Assembly (NCBI GenBank): GCA_963576565.1
Contig: OY755042.1
Span: 16,095,272-16,159,271 of the forward strand
Reading direction: 5' to 3'
From: Aspidapion aeneum
Taxonomy: Eukaryota > Arthropoda > Insecta > Coleoptera > Brentidae
Length of the DNA: 64,000 nt
The translations under genes were made by a program, and so were the position numbers. Positions 53,060 through 63,166 of the stretch are shown here, piece by piece (positions within the stretch are counted from its first letter, which is position 1; every line of letters starts with the position of its first letter). The notes beneath the pieces are model-generated. The model ran no database searches, was not told the origin of the DNA, and worked only from the letters and a program-made list of their open reading frames with translations.

Positions 53060-54398
53060 ATCTTCCGCCAGGTATTTTTGACTCATTCACCTTTGGATTG
53101 ACTGTTGCCATTCCAGTTTAGGACGCCCTCTTATTTTGCGCCCTATTGGTTGCCATTCTAGGACCTGCTTTGGTAATCTTTCGTCGTTCATCCTTTGTAC
53201 ATGGCCGTACCATATCAGTTGCCTTTTAGTGATGTCATCCGTTATGCTTCCCTCGATTCCCATTCTTTCTTTTATGATCTCATTTCTTATATGATCTGTT
53301 CTAGATATTCTCATTGATCTTCTTATTGCATCCATTTCGACACTTTCCATTTTTTGCTTTGTATTTTTCTGTTACGCGACAAGTCTCTATTCCATACAAC
53401 AGCGTGCTTTTCACCATTGTTTCATATATGTTAAATTTTACATCTTTTTTATCTCTCTGCTCCATAAAATACTGTTAAGACAACCAATAACCTTTTTTTG
53501 CTTTTACTATTCTTTTTTCCAGTTCTTTACAGCCTGTTCCTGTCTTATCAAATGTGACACCCAAGTATACATACTCATTGCATGGAGATATTGTTTGTCC
53601 ATTTTCTTGATTCATTTCCAATACATAGGTACTGTGTCTTGTCCACGTTCACTGTTAACCCCCACTTTTGGCATTCTTCCGTTAACTTTCTCATCATATA
53701 CTCCATGTCTTCTTTATCATTAGCTACAATTACTTGGTCGTCAGCAAACTATAGTGTGTATATGGTAAATCGGCCGTTAAGTTGTATTCCCATGCCGTGT
53801 ACTTTGCGTTCCCAGTTTTTTAGAGCTACTGCGATATATATTTTAAAAAGAGTTGGAGAGATACAACATCCCTGTCTTAAGCCTTTCGTTACCAGGAATT
53901 CTTTTGAAAGTCGATTTTAATTTTAGATTTTGACCCTTTGTATAGTTCTTTTATCGCTTTTATGTATGTATGATTGATATTAGTCTGCTCTAACACTGTC
54001 CATAGTTTTTCTAATGGAACGGTATCATATGCTTTTTGTAGGTCCACAAAGGTAACATGAGTCTCTATATTTCTGGCGCTCCTTTTCTCAATTACTTGTT
54101 TAAGACAAAAAACATTATCACTACAAGATCTGCCTGCACGAAACCCACTTTGCTCTTCTTCTTCTTGTTCATGAAAATCCTTCTCTATTAGATCTCTAAG
54201 AATCCTACCGTACAATCTACTGAGAGTACTAGTTACTGAAATTCCTCTGTAATTGTTGCAATCCAGCTTATTTCCTTTTTTATGTATTGAGGATATGAAT
54301 GCAATTTTCCAATCATCAGGTACTGGATGTCCGTTTATGCATTGATTGATAATATATGTGAGATTTTCGATTAGTTTCTCTGATCCATATTTGAGCAT
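53060..54398 (-). pseudogene. LINE reverse transcriptase, frame-broken
   Basis: Open frame 53889-54398: KIAFISSIHKKGNKLDCNNY, SGFRAGRSCSDNVF, HVTFVDLQKAYDTVP (motif A). Then in shifted frames GLRQGCCISPTLFKIYIA (motif B), FADDQVIVAND (motif C, near 53740) preceded by a stop, KWGLTVNVDKTQYLCIGNES, LLYGIETCRVTEK, DITKRQLIWYGHVQRMNDER. Several shifts and stops make this copy inactive. Confidence 0.88.
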
Positions 54399-54399
54399 G

Positions 54400-55797
54400 T
54401 CAGGATTTAAGCTTTTTAATACTATTTTTTATCATTTCTTTTTCGATGATTACTTCCTCTCCGTGTACTTCTATGTCTCTCCTCGGAGAGGCTGCCAGAT
54501 ATTCGGGTCTCGTTTCCTGCAGCAGTCTCTTGTAGTGTTCTGTCCATTGTTCTGGTTTGATGATCTGGATGTTTACTTTTTCTTTTGTTGGGTTTTTTAC
54601 TGTAGAAATGAATTTCCATACTTCAGAACTCTCCCTACCTCCTACATGTGTATTGATATCGTGGCATTTGCGCTCGCAGAGTTCATTTTTTTCTGTGCGT
54701 ATCAAATTTCTCAGCTGTCTTTTGGTTTCCCTGTAGATTTCTAGGTCTAGCCATTTTAAGTATGTGCGTTTTTTCTCTTTGACCATTTCCTGTATTTTTT
54801 CCGTCCACCACATCTTCCTGCTATTTCTATTATCTTGGTATCCAACAGCTTCGATGCTTGCTTCCTTCAAGCTTTTTATTATGTTTGTATATATCTCTTC
54901 AAATGAGTGTTCTGTGTTTATTAATTTCTTATCTAATCGGTTCTGATACAATCTTTGAGTACTTTCGATTTCTAGACTTCTAAAGTTGTATTTTTGATTG
55001 TCTTCGATGCATTCTAGGTTTTCATTTTCTTCAATACTTTCGTCCTTATGTGTTTTTCTGAAAGAGAATAATATTTTTGCTTTTACCAGATGGTGGTCAG
55101 ATCCACAGGTAATACCACGAAGTGCTCGCACATCATACCACTTTAATTGCGAGTGTTGTCCACCTATAGCATAGTCAATGATTGATTTAAAATTTCTTGT
55201 TGGCTGAATCCAGGTATATCGATGAATATCCTTATGCCCAAAAAAACCATTATTTATTTTTAGGTTGTGGGATTCACACAATTGCATCAGTCTCAAGCCA
55301 TTATCATTTGTTACCTCTTCTCCAAATGGTCCTATCACTTTGCTCTGGGTTTGTCTACCAGTTCGGCTATTAAAATCGCCAAGCATAATTATTTCTCTGG
55401 TATTACCGATTTTGGTGATAGTCTCATCAAGTTGGTCAAAGAACAGTTGTTTTGTAGCTACTTTTTCGTCATCTGATGGTGCGTAGACTGCTATTATGCT
55501 TATATTATGACCAAGCATCTTAATGTTCACTCGAAGTATGTTTTCACTAATGCCATCGTAGTCGGTAATCTTATTTTTTAGGTTTTTCTTTATTAATAAG
55601 GATACCCCTCTGGCTGCTCTTCTTTCTTTTGGGACTCCAGTGAATATATGGACGAAATTGCCGACACTATTCGTACCTGTTCCTTTCTTTTTTGTCTCTG
55701 TAAGTGCAATGATATCGATCTTACAATTCTGAACTTCGGTTGCAATAAGGTCCAACTTTTGATTCACTCCCTGTACGTTCCATGTAGCTATATTCAT
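54400..55797 (-). CDS. LINE apurinic-type endonuclease, open frame of 465 codons
   Basis: Transposon-encoded. It begins MNIATWNVQGVNQKLDLI and has the exonuclease-endonuclease-phosphatase motifs in order: TWNVQG (residues 4-9), ALTETKKKG (31-39), IIAVYAPS (101-108), MLGDFNSRTG (142-151), SIIDYAIG (210-217), GSDHHLV (235-241), whose last His is the catalytic one. The region after 250 links to the RT. The frame stops at KLKS (54400) and the RT follows in another frame from 54398, so a frameshift splits one ancestral ORF. Nicks target DNA for reverse transcription. Confidence 0.93.
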   Translation of the reverse strand: MNIATWNVQGVNQKLDLIATEVQNCKIDIIALTETKKKGTGTNSVGNFVHIFTGVPKERRAARGVSLLIKKNLKNKITDYDGISENILRVNIKMLGHNISIIAVYAPSDDEKVATKQLFFDQLDETITKIGNTREIIMLGDFNSRTGRQTQSKVIGPFGEEVTNDNGLRLMQLCESHNLKINNGFFGHKDIHRYTWIQPTRNFKSIIDYAIGGQHSQLKWYDVRALRGITCGSDHHLVKAKILFSFRKTHKDESIEENENLECIEDNQKYNFRSLEIESTQRLYQNRLDKKLINTEHSFEEIYTNIIKSLKEASIEAVGYQDNRNSRKMWWTEKIQEMVKEKKRTYLKWLDLEIYRETKRQLRNLIRTEKNELCERKCHDINTHVGGRESSEVWKFISTVKNPTKEKVNIQIIKPEQWTEHYKRLLQETRPEYLAASPRRDIEVHGEEVIIEKEMIKNSIKKLKS

Positions 55798-56324
55798 AGT
55801 CCTTTGTCTTTGCTTTTTTCGTCTTTGAGAATTTCCATCTATTGCTCCGAGACTTTGTTTAGGCTTTTTGGTAATTGCTTTGTTTTACAAGTATTAGAGA
55901 ACCAGTCTAATGCCTCAACCCCCTACTTGGAGGGCCAGGATTTTTAATCAAGGTTTTTCTCCTCTAGCCTTTGACGAGCCAACGCCATACTGTAAGGCAA
56001 CAGCTATCTTTTATACTATCCCTAAAAGCAAGGGTTGCCACCTACGCTATGATCACCGTACCGAGGTCCATTCTCTCCGCCTTTCATATCGATGTGGTCT
56101 TCTCCCGTAACCCTGGGAAAGGGACCCTAGACAGGTGCTAACTCTCCGGGTCGGAGAGTACCTGGAATCTACGGAGGGCAGGGTCGATTCATTTCCCCTG
56201 ATAGACATCTGACGAGGTCTACTCGTACCCAAATTAGTTACTCCCTGGGTTATATGGTCGATTACAACATAGGTTTTTATTCCATAAAAGTTTCAATTAT
56301 TTAATAATAAACCTGTTAACTTAC

Positions 56325-56543
56325 TTTTTTCGATGGCATCCACATATTCCGGCATCAAAACGCTCACAGTTATTAGGGGCGAGCCAATGGTCATATCCAC
56401 GCCCCATCGTCGAACGACCGAGTCATGGTACGATTTCGGCAACAGTGATGCAGCTTGGTTGTACTGAACGTAGCTCACTATGGCCGCGTCTGCATCTAGA
56501 CTGTGTTTGGTGACGATTTCGCCGTTGTCTAAAGGAGTAATAC
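56325..56543 (-). CDS. stan: flamingo/starry night exon: GAIN domain, middle
   Basis: Minus strand: acceptor TTTTTGTAG next to 56543, donor GTAAGTTAAC below 56325. Encodes ITPLDNGEIVTKHSLDADAA, IVSYVQYNQAASLLPKSYHD, VVRRWGVDMTIGSPLITVSV and PEYVDAIEK. Known: in stan/CELSR GAIN domains a VV.YR.L..LLP..YD..VRRWG...V.NSP.V..SV segment stands here, then the GPS part. 219 nt (2+216+1) joins Gly from 59553 and Ser at 52243. Confidence 0.96.
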
Positions 56544-56744
56544 CTACAAAAATAAATAACTTTCAATCAATATCGATCAATAGGATTGTAAATAATTTTG
56601 AAATTCTTAACTCAATTTTCGTTCTTCGTATAATTTTGCTCACATCCAGGACATAAACAATTCCCAGAGAGTAACGCGAATGGTCCGCAATAAAAAAATT
56701 AAATTTATACTAAAAAAAAAAAAAATACCTTACAGTTTAGTGGC

Positions 56745-57830
56745 CTATAATATCCCGTGGAATAGCTGTTGAAGATTTTTTTAAAACTACCCTATATCGA
56801 TTGGTAATAAATCACACAATTTTAGGTCAGCGGGGGTTTGCCTCCAATTTGAGTAGGAGGGCCGGTGTGACGTCATAAATCCAAGATGGCAGCTTTTTTC
56901 ATGTATTTTCGAAATTAGTTATTAGTTTTTAGTTTGACAGAAAACTGTAAATGCATTTTTTGTTTGCAATAGAACACCAATTAAGATAGTAGAGAAATAA
57001 GCTCGATATTTTAAAAACTAACAAACATATAATTTTTTTTTTAAATACTTAAAAATAGTTTCTACCCAAAAAATAAAATAGAGGAAGGAACTTTTAGACT
57101 ACCCCAAATCGATTGGTTATGCATTACTTAATTTTGCAGGTGTTTGCCTCAAATTTGAGTAAGAGCACCTCTGTGACGTCATAAATCCAAGATTGCGATT
57201 TTGTCCATGCTTTTTCACAAACTTTTGCATTTAACTTTTGTCACATTAACTTTACAAAAAAATTATGATTTGTTTGCCATAGAACAACAATTAGATTATT
57301 GGCTTAATGAGCTTTATATCTCAAAAACTAAAAAAGATATTATAGCGGCATTTTCCAGTTTTTTACAAACTTTGGCTTATATCTTTCGCTAAATTAGTTT
57401 AACCGAAAAACAGTAAAAAAAGGTTTTGGTTTGCAAAAGAACACCAGTTAATAAAGTAAAGAAATCAGCTTTCTATCTTAAAAACTGGAAACAAAGTTAT
57501 TTTTTTTTGGGTAAAAAAGATCACTACTTTTTAGTATTTTAAACAAAAAAATCATATCTTTGTTATTTTTTAAGATATAGGTCTAGTTTCTTTACTATAT
57601 TAATTGCTGTCCTTTTGCAAACAAAAACTTTTGTTACAGTTTTTCTGTAAAACTAATTCAGCGAAAGTTATAAGCCAAAGTTCATAAAAAATGGAAAATG
57701 CCGCCATTTTGGATTTATGACGTCATATACGCCCTCATACTCAAATTTGAGGCAAACACCCGGCAACTTGATATTAAGTGATCCATCACCAATCGATCGA
57801 GGGTAGTCTTAAACTTTCTTGCTCAATCTT
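56745..57830. mobile_element. Foldback element F, copy 2
   Basis: GGTTTGCCTCCAATTTGAGT, GTGTGACGTCATAAATCCAA and GATGGCAGC (56836-56892) are inverted at about 57696-57770 (GCCGCCATTTTGGATTTATG, ACGTCATATACGCCC, TTTGAGGCAAACACCCGGC). An internal sub-repeat is at 57137-57195. The outer ends ATATCGATTGGT/ACCAATCGAT also mirror. Related to 24670-25700. Confidence 0.75.
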
Positions 57831-57943
57831 GAATTTTTATAATTTTTTTATTATTTAAAAAAATAACAATATTTAATTAGTTCTTAAGATATAAAGCTTA
57901 CTAAAGCGACAATTCAATTGTTTTATTGCAAACAAATCATAAC

Positions 57944-58135
57944 CTATACAATTTTGTAAAGTTGACTACTTTTTAGATCACTGTCGGTGAACAGTCCCTC
58001 TTGTCTCTCGAAAAAGCTCGTTTTGATTTGACCATACCCGAGACTATGCTGTGGGCATACTTCCAGTGACAGCACCGTCTTTTCATTCTTTGCCTTCAAA
58101 ATTTTCAGTGGAATTAGGTTATAAATTTTCACCGT
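57944..58135 (-). other. Unidentified open frame, possibly a pseudogene or element fragment
   Basis: The minus strand reads TVKIYNLIPLKILKAKNEKT, LSLEVCPQHSLGYGQIKTSF and RQEGLFTDSDLKSSQL. Composition looks coding-like, unlike the AT-rich surroundings, but no family is recognised. It does not fit between stan exons by phase, because 59553 and 56543 already join in frame. It could be a fragment of an inserted gene or transposon. Confidence 0.3.
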
Positions 58136-58379
58136 TCGTTTTTCATAAATGAATTTATGGCTTAAAAATAGTTAAAAAACTTAAAATATTTACCGCGAAT
58201 GATTCGCTGCTGTGTGCACTATGTGCAGCCATTTCTTTTGTGACTCGATTGATAGTTTTGAGTGAGAAATTCATGGATGAATTTCTGGCTGCCCCAAACA
58301 AAGGGTGAGTAATATATTTTTCTGTTAATTAATTATCTGCAGTTTATGCCAAGCTTTTATTTCTTCTATCTATTGGCAA

Positions 58380-58740
58380 ATTTTCTAAAGGCCATGTATC
58401 TTTAATTTAGGGTTTTTCGTCCGGCTCTCTCTCTACCCTTCCTCAATCAGAGTGCCCTCGTGGTCGTCGTCAGAACCTGCCTCTTATAGACCTCCTCAAC
58501 AGTTTGTGTCTTTGACGTTCACTCTTCCTCCGGTACCTGTTCAGCTACAATGACCTGCTCTATGGCTGCCTTATTTTGCAGATGTCCTAATATGCCTTGC
58601 GGAGCCCTAACCTGCCTTATCCTCTTTGGGACACAAAGGCCTTGATGGTGGTAGCAGTTTTCAGGTGGGATCACTCCTTTCTTTTATAAAATATATATTT
58701 ATATTTTTCCTTTTTTTTAAATTTAATTAGGCGGTTCGCT
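58380..58740. other. GC-richer segment of unknown origin in stan intron
   Basis: On the minus strand about 54 codons are open (GVIPPENCYHHQGLCVPKRI, then AAIEQVIVAEQVPEEE and a stop at about 58520). Base composition differs from the neighbouring intron. A transposon remnant is likeliest; no family assigned. Confidence 0.3.
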
Positions 58741-59552
58741 CCATAATTTTTGATATCCTCATAGTTATTAATATTAAAGTTAATATTGTATGCGCTCGCT
58801 ATGTGGCCACGTATCGGATAAAGCAAGGTTGATTAGATTTTTTTTATGAACAATTTTCAATTGTAGGAATGTACATAACTAATTTGTTGATAATACAAAG
58901 TTTTGAATTCAGTTAAAGTGTATTTCTTTCAAGATACTAAATTATAAAAAGGTTGAAGTTATCTTAAAACAACACTTGGTAAATATTAATAAATATATTT
59001 CCTTTTTTTAATATTTATTAAAAACTTCACTTCAACTTATTACCAAAAAAAGGTGGCGCTCAAATAGCAGAAGAGTTTCCTAATCCACAACCCAATGTCA
59101 CCAGACAAATGAGCAGCCGTACGCACTTTGTAAAGTATTATTGGTTTGTCCTGGCAACAGAATAAACAAATAATGCTGTAAAGTTGGAGAGAGAACCACT
59201 TGAAGAGATAGCGAGTGGGGGTGAGGTTGGCAAGCGGATGGGGATTTTCATCCAATCATTTGGCACTATCTTGCGTTGTTGTTAATAAACAGCCTTTAAT
59301 AATTTAGATACAGTCACGAAAGGTCGGATTAGAGGGCATCCAGAAAAAAACTCAAGTACATCTGCTCTGTAATTAAAATTATCACCCCCAAGAAAACATT
59401 TGGTAAATTAGAAACTAAACCAAGCTGCCATATTTTTTGAAAAACCAAGCAAGCGCACTGTGTGCTTCGCTGGTTTTGAATTATGAAAGATTAAAATGGC
59501 AACAATGGTTAAAAACCTATATCCCAATATTATATTCACATGTAAACCTTAC
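58741..59552. other. stan intron, nothing recognised
   Basis: AT-rich with a short GC-richer piece (59040-59260). No exon or known repeat found. Confidence 0.4.
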
Positions 59553-59804
59553 CTAACAAAGACAATGGTATTAAAACCTTGGTGTGCTGATCGAATTTGC
59601 TTTTGTCCAGCAGATAATTGTTGTACTTCGGGAAAGACACCATCGGTCCATGACTCTGCGAGATTCGGTTGTCTTGTAAAAACTGCGAAGTATCTGGAAT
59701 GATGACGCTTTCAGTGGTGAAGGTGTGACTGCCGTGATTATAAGACATCAGGTCGGGTTCGTAGCCATAGAGGGATTCTGGAGTGACTATATCAAGGCCC
59801 AGAA
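59553..59804 (-). CDS. stan: flamingo/starry night exon: GAIN domain, N-terminal middle
   Basis: Minus strand: acceptor TTTTTTTTAG next to 59804, donor GTAAGG below 59553. TT completes Val, then LGLDIVTPESLYGYEPD, FTTESVIIPDTSQFLQDN, FPKYNNYLLDKSKFDQHTKV and LIPLSLL. Known: LGLD.V...SL.GYEP follows the ..SPFE.V.PN segment in stan. 252 nt (2+249+1) fits both sides. Confidence 0.95.
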
Positions 59805-60019
59805 CTAAAAAAAATATGTAACTATGGTGCTGTGTGCAAAAACATAAAAAAAATACAAAAATTTGTATTTAATTTGAGCGTCTAAAGAAGTTCCGAGAAG
59901 TTTGCAAAGTATATGGTGTTCTTTATAACTCTATGGGATCATTTTATATCAAATATTTTAATGATTTTTGGCACAGCTGTTCTAGTCATTGAACAACTAA
60001 GTAAATATATCCATGATGG

Positions 60020-60260
60020 ATCTGGCCCATTAGCACACTCAAAGTGAACTCAACGCTATATCAGCCTCGAAAACAGTTTTTCTAAATATCTCAAAAACGG
60101 AAGCTCCTACGAAGTTTTTTTTAGCATAAATTATTGAGAAAAACGGGTTGAACTATATTCCGAAAACCGCATATTGATGCGATTTTCCGTTAAGTTAGGT
60201 TAACATATTTTCAATTTGTAAACTGTCAAAAACCTGTCATTAGCATTAATGAATTTTGAC
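60020..60260. repeat. Dispersed repeat Z, copy 2 (partial)
   Basis: Shares with 52320-52930 the words GCACACTCAAAGTGAACTC, AAATATCTCAAAAACGGAAG, CATAAATTATTGAGAAAAAC and GTCATTAGCATTAATG. Confidence 0.6.
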
Positions 60261-60344
60261 CAAAATAAGGAAAGATGAATTCCCAAACCACCTCTTTTTT
60301 TTTGGTTGATATAATATGAAATGACCCTATGGAATGATACTTAC

Positions 60345-60741
60345 CCACATTAGGCGACACAATCTCAAACGGGCTGGTGTAAGTATCGTGCTGACTTTCC
60401 AATAAAATATTGACGTATTTTTCGAGTAAAGCTATTAAATCTTGTGCGTCCTGGCCAGTTAAGATTTTAATTATTTTCCAGTGTTTGGTATATTGCTTAG
60501 TCAAAACGACACTAGCCGAATTCACTAGATTATGAATGTAGTCTTTATCTTGACTGTGGGTCAGATTTAAGCCTTGAACGTTGGATTCGTAGCGTAGCAT
60601 TTCTTTCATCAAGTCAAAGGTGATTAACACGTCGGAACCATACAATGTTTTGGTGTTGTTGGTTGCTTTGTAAAGATCGTGAGCCAATTTCACTACTACG
60701 AATGTATTTAACGTAAGATCTCCTAATTCGATGTTCGCCAA
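60345..60741 (-). CDS. stan: flamingo/starry night exon: start of GAIN domain
   Basis: Minus strand: acceptor CTTATTTCAG next to 60741, donor GTAAGTATC below 60345. Encodes LANIELGDLTLNTFVVVKLA, ATNNTKTLYGSDVLITFDLM, LNLTHSQDKDYIHNLVNSAS and SQHDTYTSPFEIVSPNV. Known: LYG.DV....L......E...Q.GLNLTHSQDK.Y...L..S.S and the SQHDTYTSPFE phrase are near-unique to stan. 397 nt (132 codons plus one) joins GAG of 62514 and TT of 59804. The larger open frame 60226-60855 overruns both splice sites. Confidence 0.97.
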
Positions 60742-62513
60742 CTGAAATAAGACATTAAACTCGTTACACATATTTTCTATTAAATTCTTTTTACCAATAT
60801 ATTTATAAATTATAGTTAAGAACAATTTGTCTTTAAACAACATAAAAAGTTTCATACAAAAGCATAATGCAATGTAAAGGATTTTTTTACGTTTTTAAAA
60901 AACTCACAGGTATAACTGAATCAACTATTTATAGTATACAGGGTTTTTTTAAGACATTCTTGGGTCTATTTTAAGAAAATAACTTTTTATAAACATATGT
61001 CCTTAACGTCTTAACTTTTTTTAAAAATCTCCATTTTTATTAATATCTGTGATACTGCTCTAGATAACGCTCATAGAGTTGAAATTTGTAGGTTTGTAGC
61101 AGCTCAGTCCTGAGTTAAAATAAACAACGCTCTGAGTTACGAAGTGTTGCGGAAATTGCCGAGCATAGTTGATTCAACGCCTCGTGTCGACTCTTCGCCC
61201 TGCTTCGCTCATTTGTACCGTGTTGTTTGAGGTAGAAGCCACGCATCGCCCGACCTTCTTTCTACGCGCTAAGAACATCGCCAGAGCGGACAGAAATTTT
61301 ATTCTTAACCGTCTCCCGAGTTCACCCACCAAAAAACTGGGTGCGGTCAAGTAAACAGGCGAAGGTAGGGCAACCTGCTCTTACGTACTTACCTACTTAA
61401 CCTGACCCCCCTGATTTGACGCTGTTTTTTTTTTACTAGGCCGAGCGACGACTTGGCGTTATAAAAGTGGGGGATCCGTATATTTTTTTGAAAAGAAAAT
61501 TGAAAATTTGTGGCAGATAGGTATCTAGGCTTTAGTAATTACCTACATAAATATTGTGTCTAAAAATCGAAGAAACTTTGCTCTTCTAACCTGCGGATAG
61601 AATTGTTAGCCAGCAGTGCCCAAAACGCGACGTGCCCAGTAATTTTTATTTCGATAGGCTTTTTTTCATAGTTTAGTGCATTTGCATAAGTGAGAAACAG
61701 CATACCATAAAATACTTCCCCTTCATCGCTCTGTCTGCACTGTAATAACTATCATCAAGTTAGGTTACTGCAGTGATGTAGAGCGGTTCGGTTCCGTTCG
61801 GTTCTCACAAAGTCAATTACAAAAAATCAGGCGAACATACGTCGCAAGTTGCCACAACTCAGCTAATGGTTTGTTTTAACTCACTAAATGAGTTATGATA
61901 AATCAGACCAACATACGACGGAAGTAGTCACAACTTAATTAAGAATTTGTTGTCACTTAGGCCAACATATGTAGTGAGTAGCCACAGCTTAAGGGTTTGT
62001 CGGAACTCACAAAGTGAATTATGATAAATCAGACGGAACCAACTCAGTAAGAAGAGTTATGAGAACTTACAAATATTTTACTCATTTCCCCATTCCTTAA
62101 CATACACTATGCCTTAGGACAACCCACGAAAGGTGCGTTCTCATTACTACTTTGATGAAGTCAAATCAACTCAAAGCCTGAGCTGTCCCCTATTGGCCAT
62201 ACGTTTTGAATTAGAAAAACTCGTATTTAAGCTCTGAAAAACCCAATTTTTTCTCAGTGTTTCTGTTTTTTTTAATAAAAATATTTTTTGAAATTCTTAT
62301 TGTTTGCTGAGTAAATGATAAATAGACAAATAAACCCTTTATAAGAATTTTTTTCATTTAAAATACCGAAAGCAATCCCCGCAAGAAGGTCACTAGTCAA
62401 AGTAAACAAACATGTTAAACATCAGAAAATGCCTCTTTATAAATAGAATGTGTAGCAAATTTAACAAAAATATCTAGACAAGAGATTTTAAAAAAATCTT
62501 ATTTGGCACTTAC
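60742..62513. other. stan intron: GC-richer piece and decayed tandem repeat
   Basis: 61140-61440 is GC-richer with an open frame of 61 codons and no known motif. 61755-62080 holds diverged 80-100-bp repeats (AATCAGACCAACATACG, AATCAGGCGAACATACG, AACTCACAAAGTGAATTATG). Nothing else recognised. Confidence 0.45.
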
Positions 62514-62713
62514 CTCATATCTCAAATCGACGAAAGTGTCGGATGTGCAATTAAATAAATCAGGTTCTTGCCAGCCGCCCATATCGATGTCGCATTTCCT
62601 TGATGCTTTTCCTTGTGATCCCTTAGGACAATCTTCCACAGCTTCCATCCCAAACAAAGTTCGAGGCCACCAAATCCCATAAACTGAAGACCTTGGACAC
62701 CCGTCGTAAATAA
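62514..62713 (-). CDS. stan: flamingo/starry night exon: hormone-receptor (HRM) domain
   Basis: Minus strand: acceptor TACGGTTTAG next to 62713, donor GTAAGTGCC below 62514. TT completes a codon, then IYDGCPRSSVYGIWWPRTLF, AVEDCPKGSQGKASRKCDID and GGWQEPDLFNCTSDTFVDLR YE. The Cys and Trp pattern (C...WWPRT..G....CP.GS.GKA.R.C....GW..PDLFNCTS) is the HRM domain preceding GAIN in stan/CELSR. 200 nt (2+198), phase 0 into 60741. Upstream EGF/LamG/cadherin exons are beyond the right edge or not recognised. Confidence 0.96.
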
Positions 62714-63026
62714 CTAAACCGTAAATAAAATATCAGTTTTCTAATCTAGGCAAGAATAAGAAAGTGCCCTAATACCTTTCCAAATTCTTTAATAACGGGC
62801 GTAATGATGAGTTCTGATTATTCTTTGTCTAAAATCGTTATTAATAGGCGAAATACTTGTATAGTGTCAAAAATGTGTTCGCCAAAACACTAGGAAAATT
62901 TTATGAACTCAAAAATTATTATTATACCAAACCATTTTAAAGAAACGGTCCGTTTCCAAACCTTACGTTATTATTGAAGCAACGTTGCAACCTTTAATTT
63001 TCTGGCCGTTACGACATCAAAAAATA
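62714..63026. other. stan intron, nothing recognised
   Basis: AT-rich; acceptor tract near 62715. No feature found. Confidence 0.4.
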
Positions 63027-63166
63027 AAGCATAGTTTCCACCTATGTGTGCCCACCCTGATTCAAAAAACGCGTCACGTGACGGGACGCGGATTTACACC
63101 TATTTAAATGCAGCGTCGCCTAATGCGTTTTTTGAATCGGGGTGGGCACGCATGGGTGGAAACCGG
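63027..63166. mobile_element. Short palindromic (MITE-like) element
   Basis: GTTTCCACCTATGTGTGCCC and ACCCTGATTCAAAAAACGC at 63033-63072 are inverted at 63126-63166 (GCGTTTTTTGAATCGGGGT, GGGCACGCATGGGTGGAAAC). Arms about 40 bp with few mismatches; 60-bp centre. Confidence 0.8.

Larger units (their letters stand above)
52980..56265 (-). mobile_element. Near full-length LINE (APE-type, RTE-like), 3.3 kb
   Basis: Minus orientation in the stan intron 52244-56324. 5' UTR about 55800-56265 (GC-richer), a single coding region with endonuclease then RT, and a 3' end of (TAC)n at 52980-52996. The 3.3-kb size and single-ORF plan fit RTE-type elements. Its 5' end lies about 60 bp from the stan splice donor at 56324. 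The 300-1545 fragment is a second, older copy. Confidence 0.88.

Noticed and set aside
54346..55947. Plus-strand frames over the LINE (132, 73, 69, 99 codons)
   Set aside because: Antisense to the LINE endonuclease frame.
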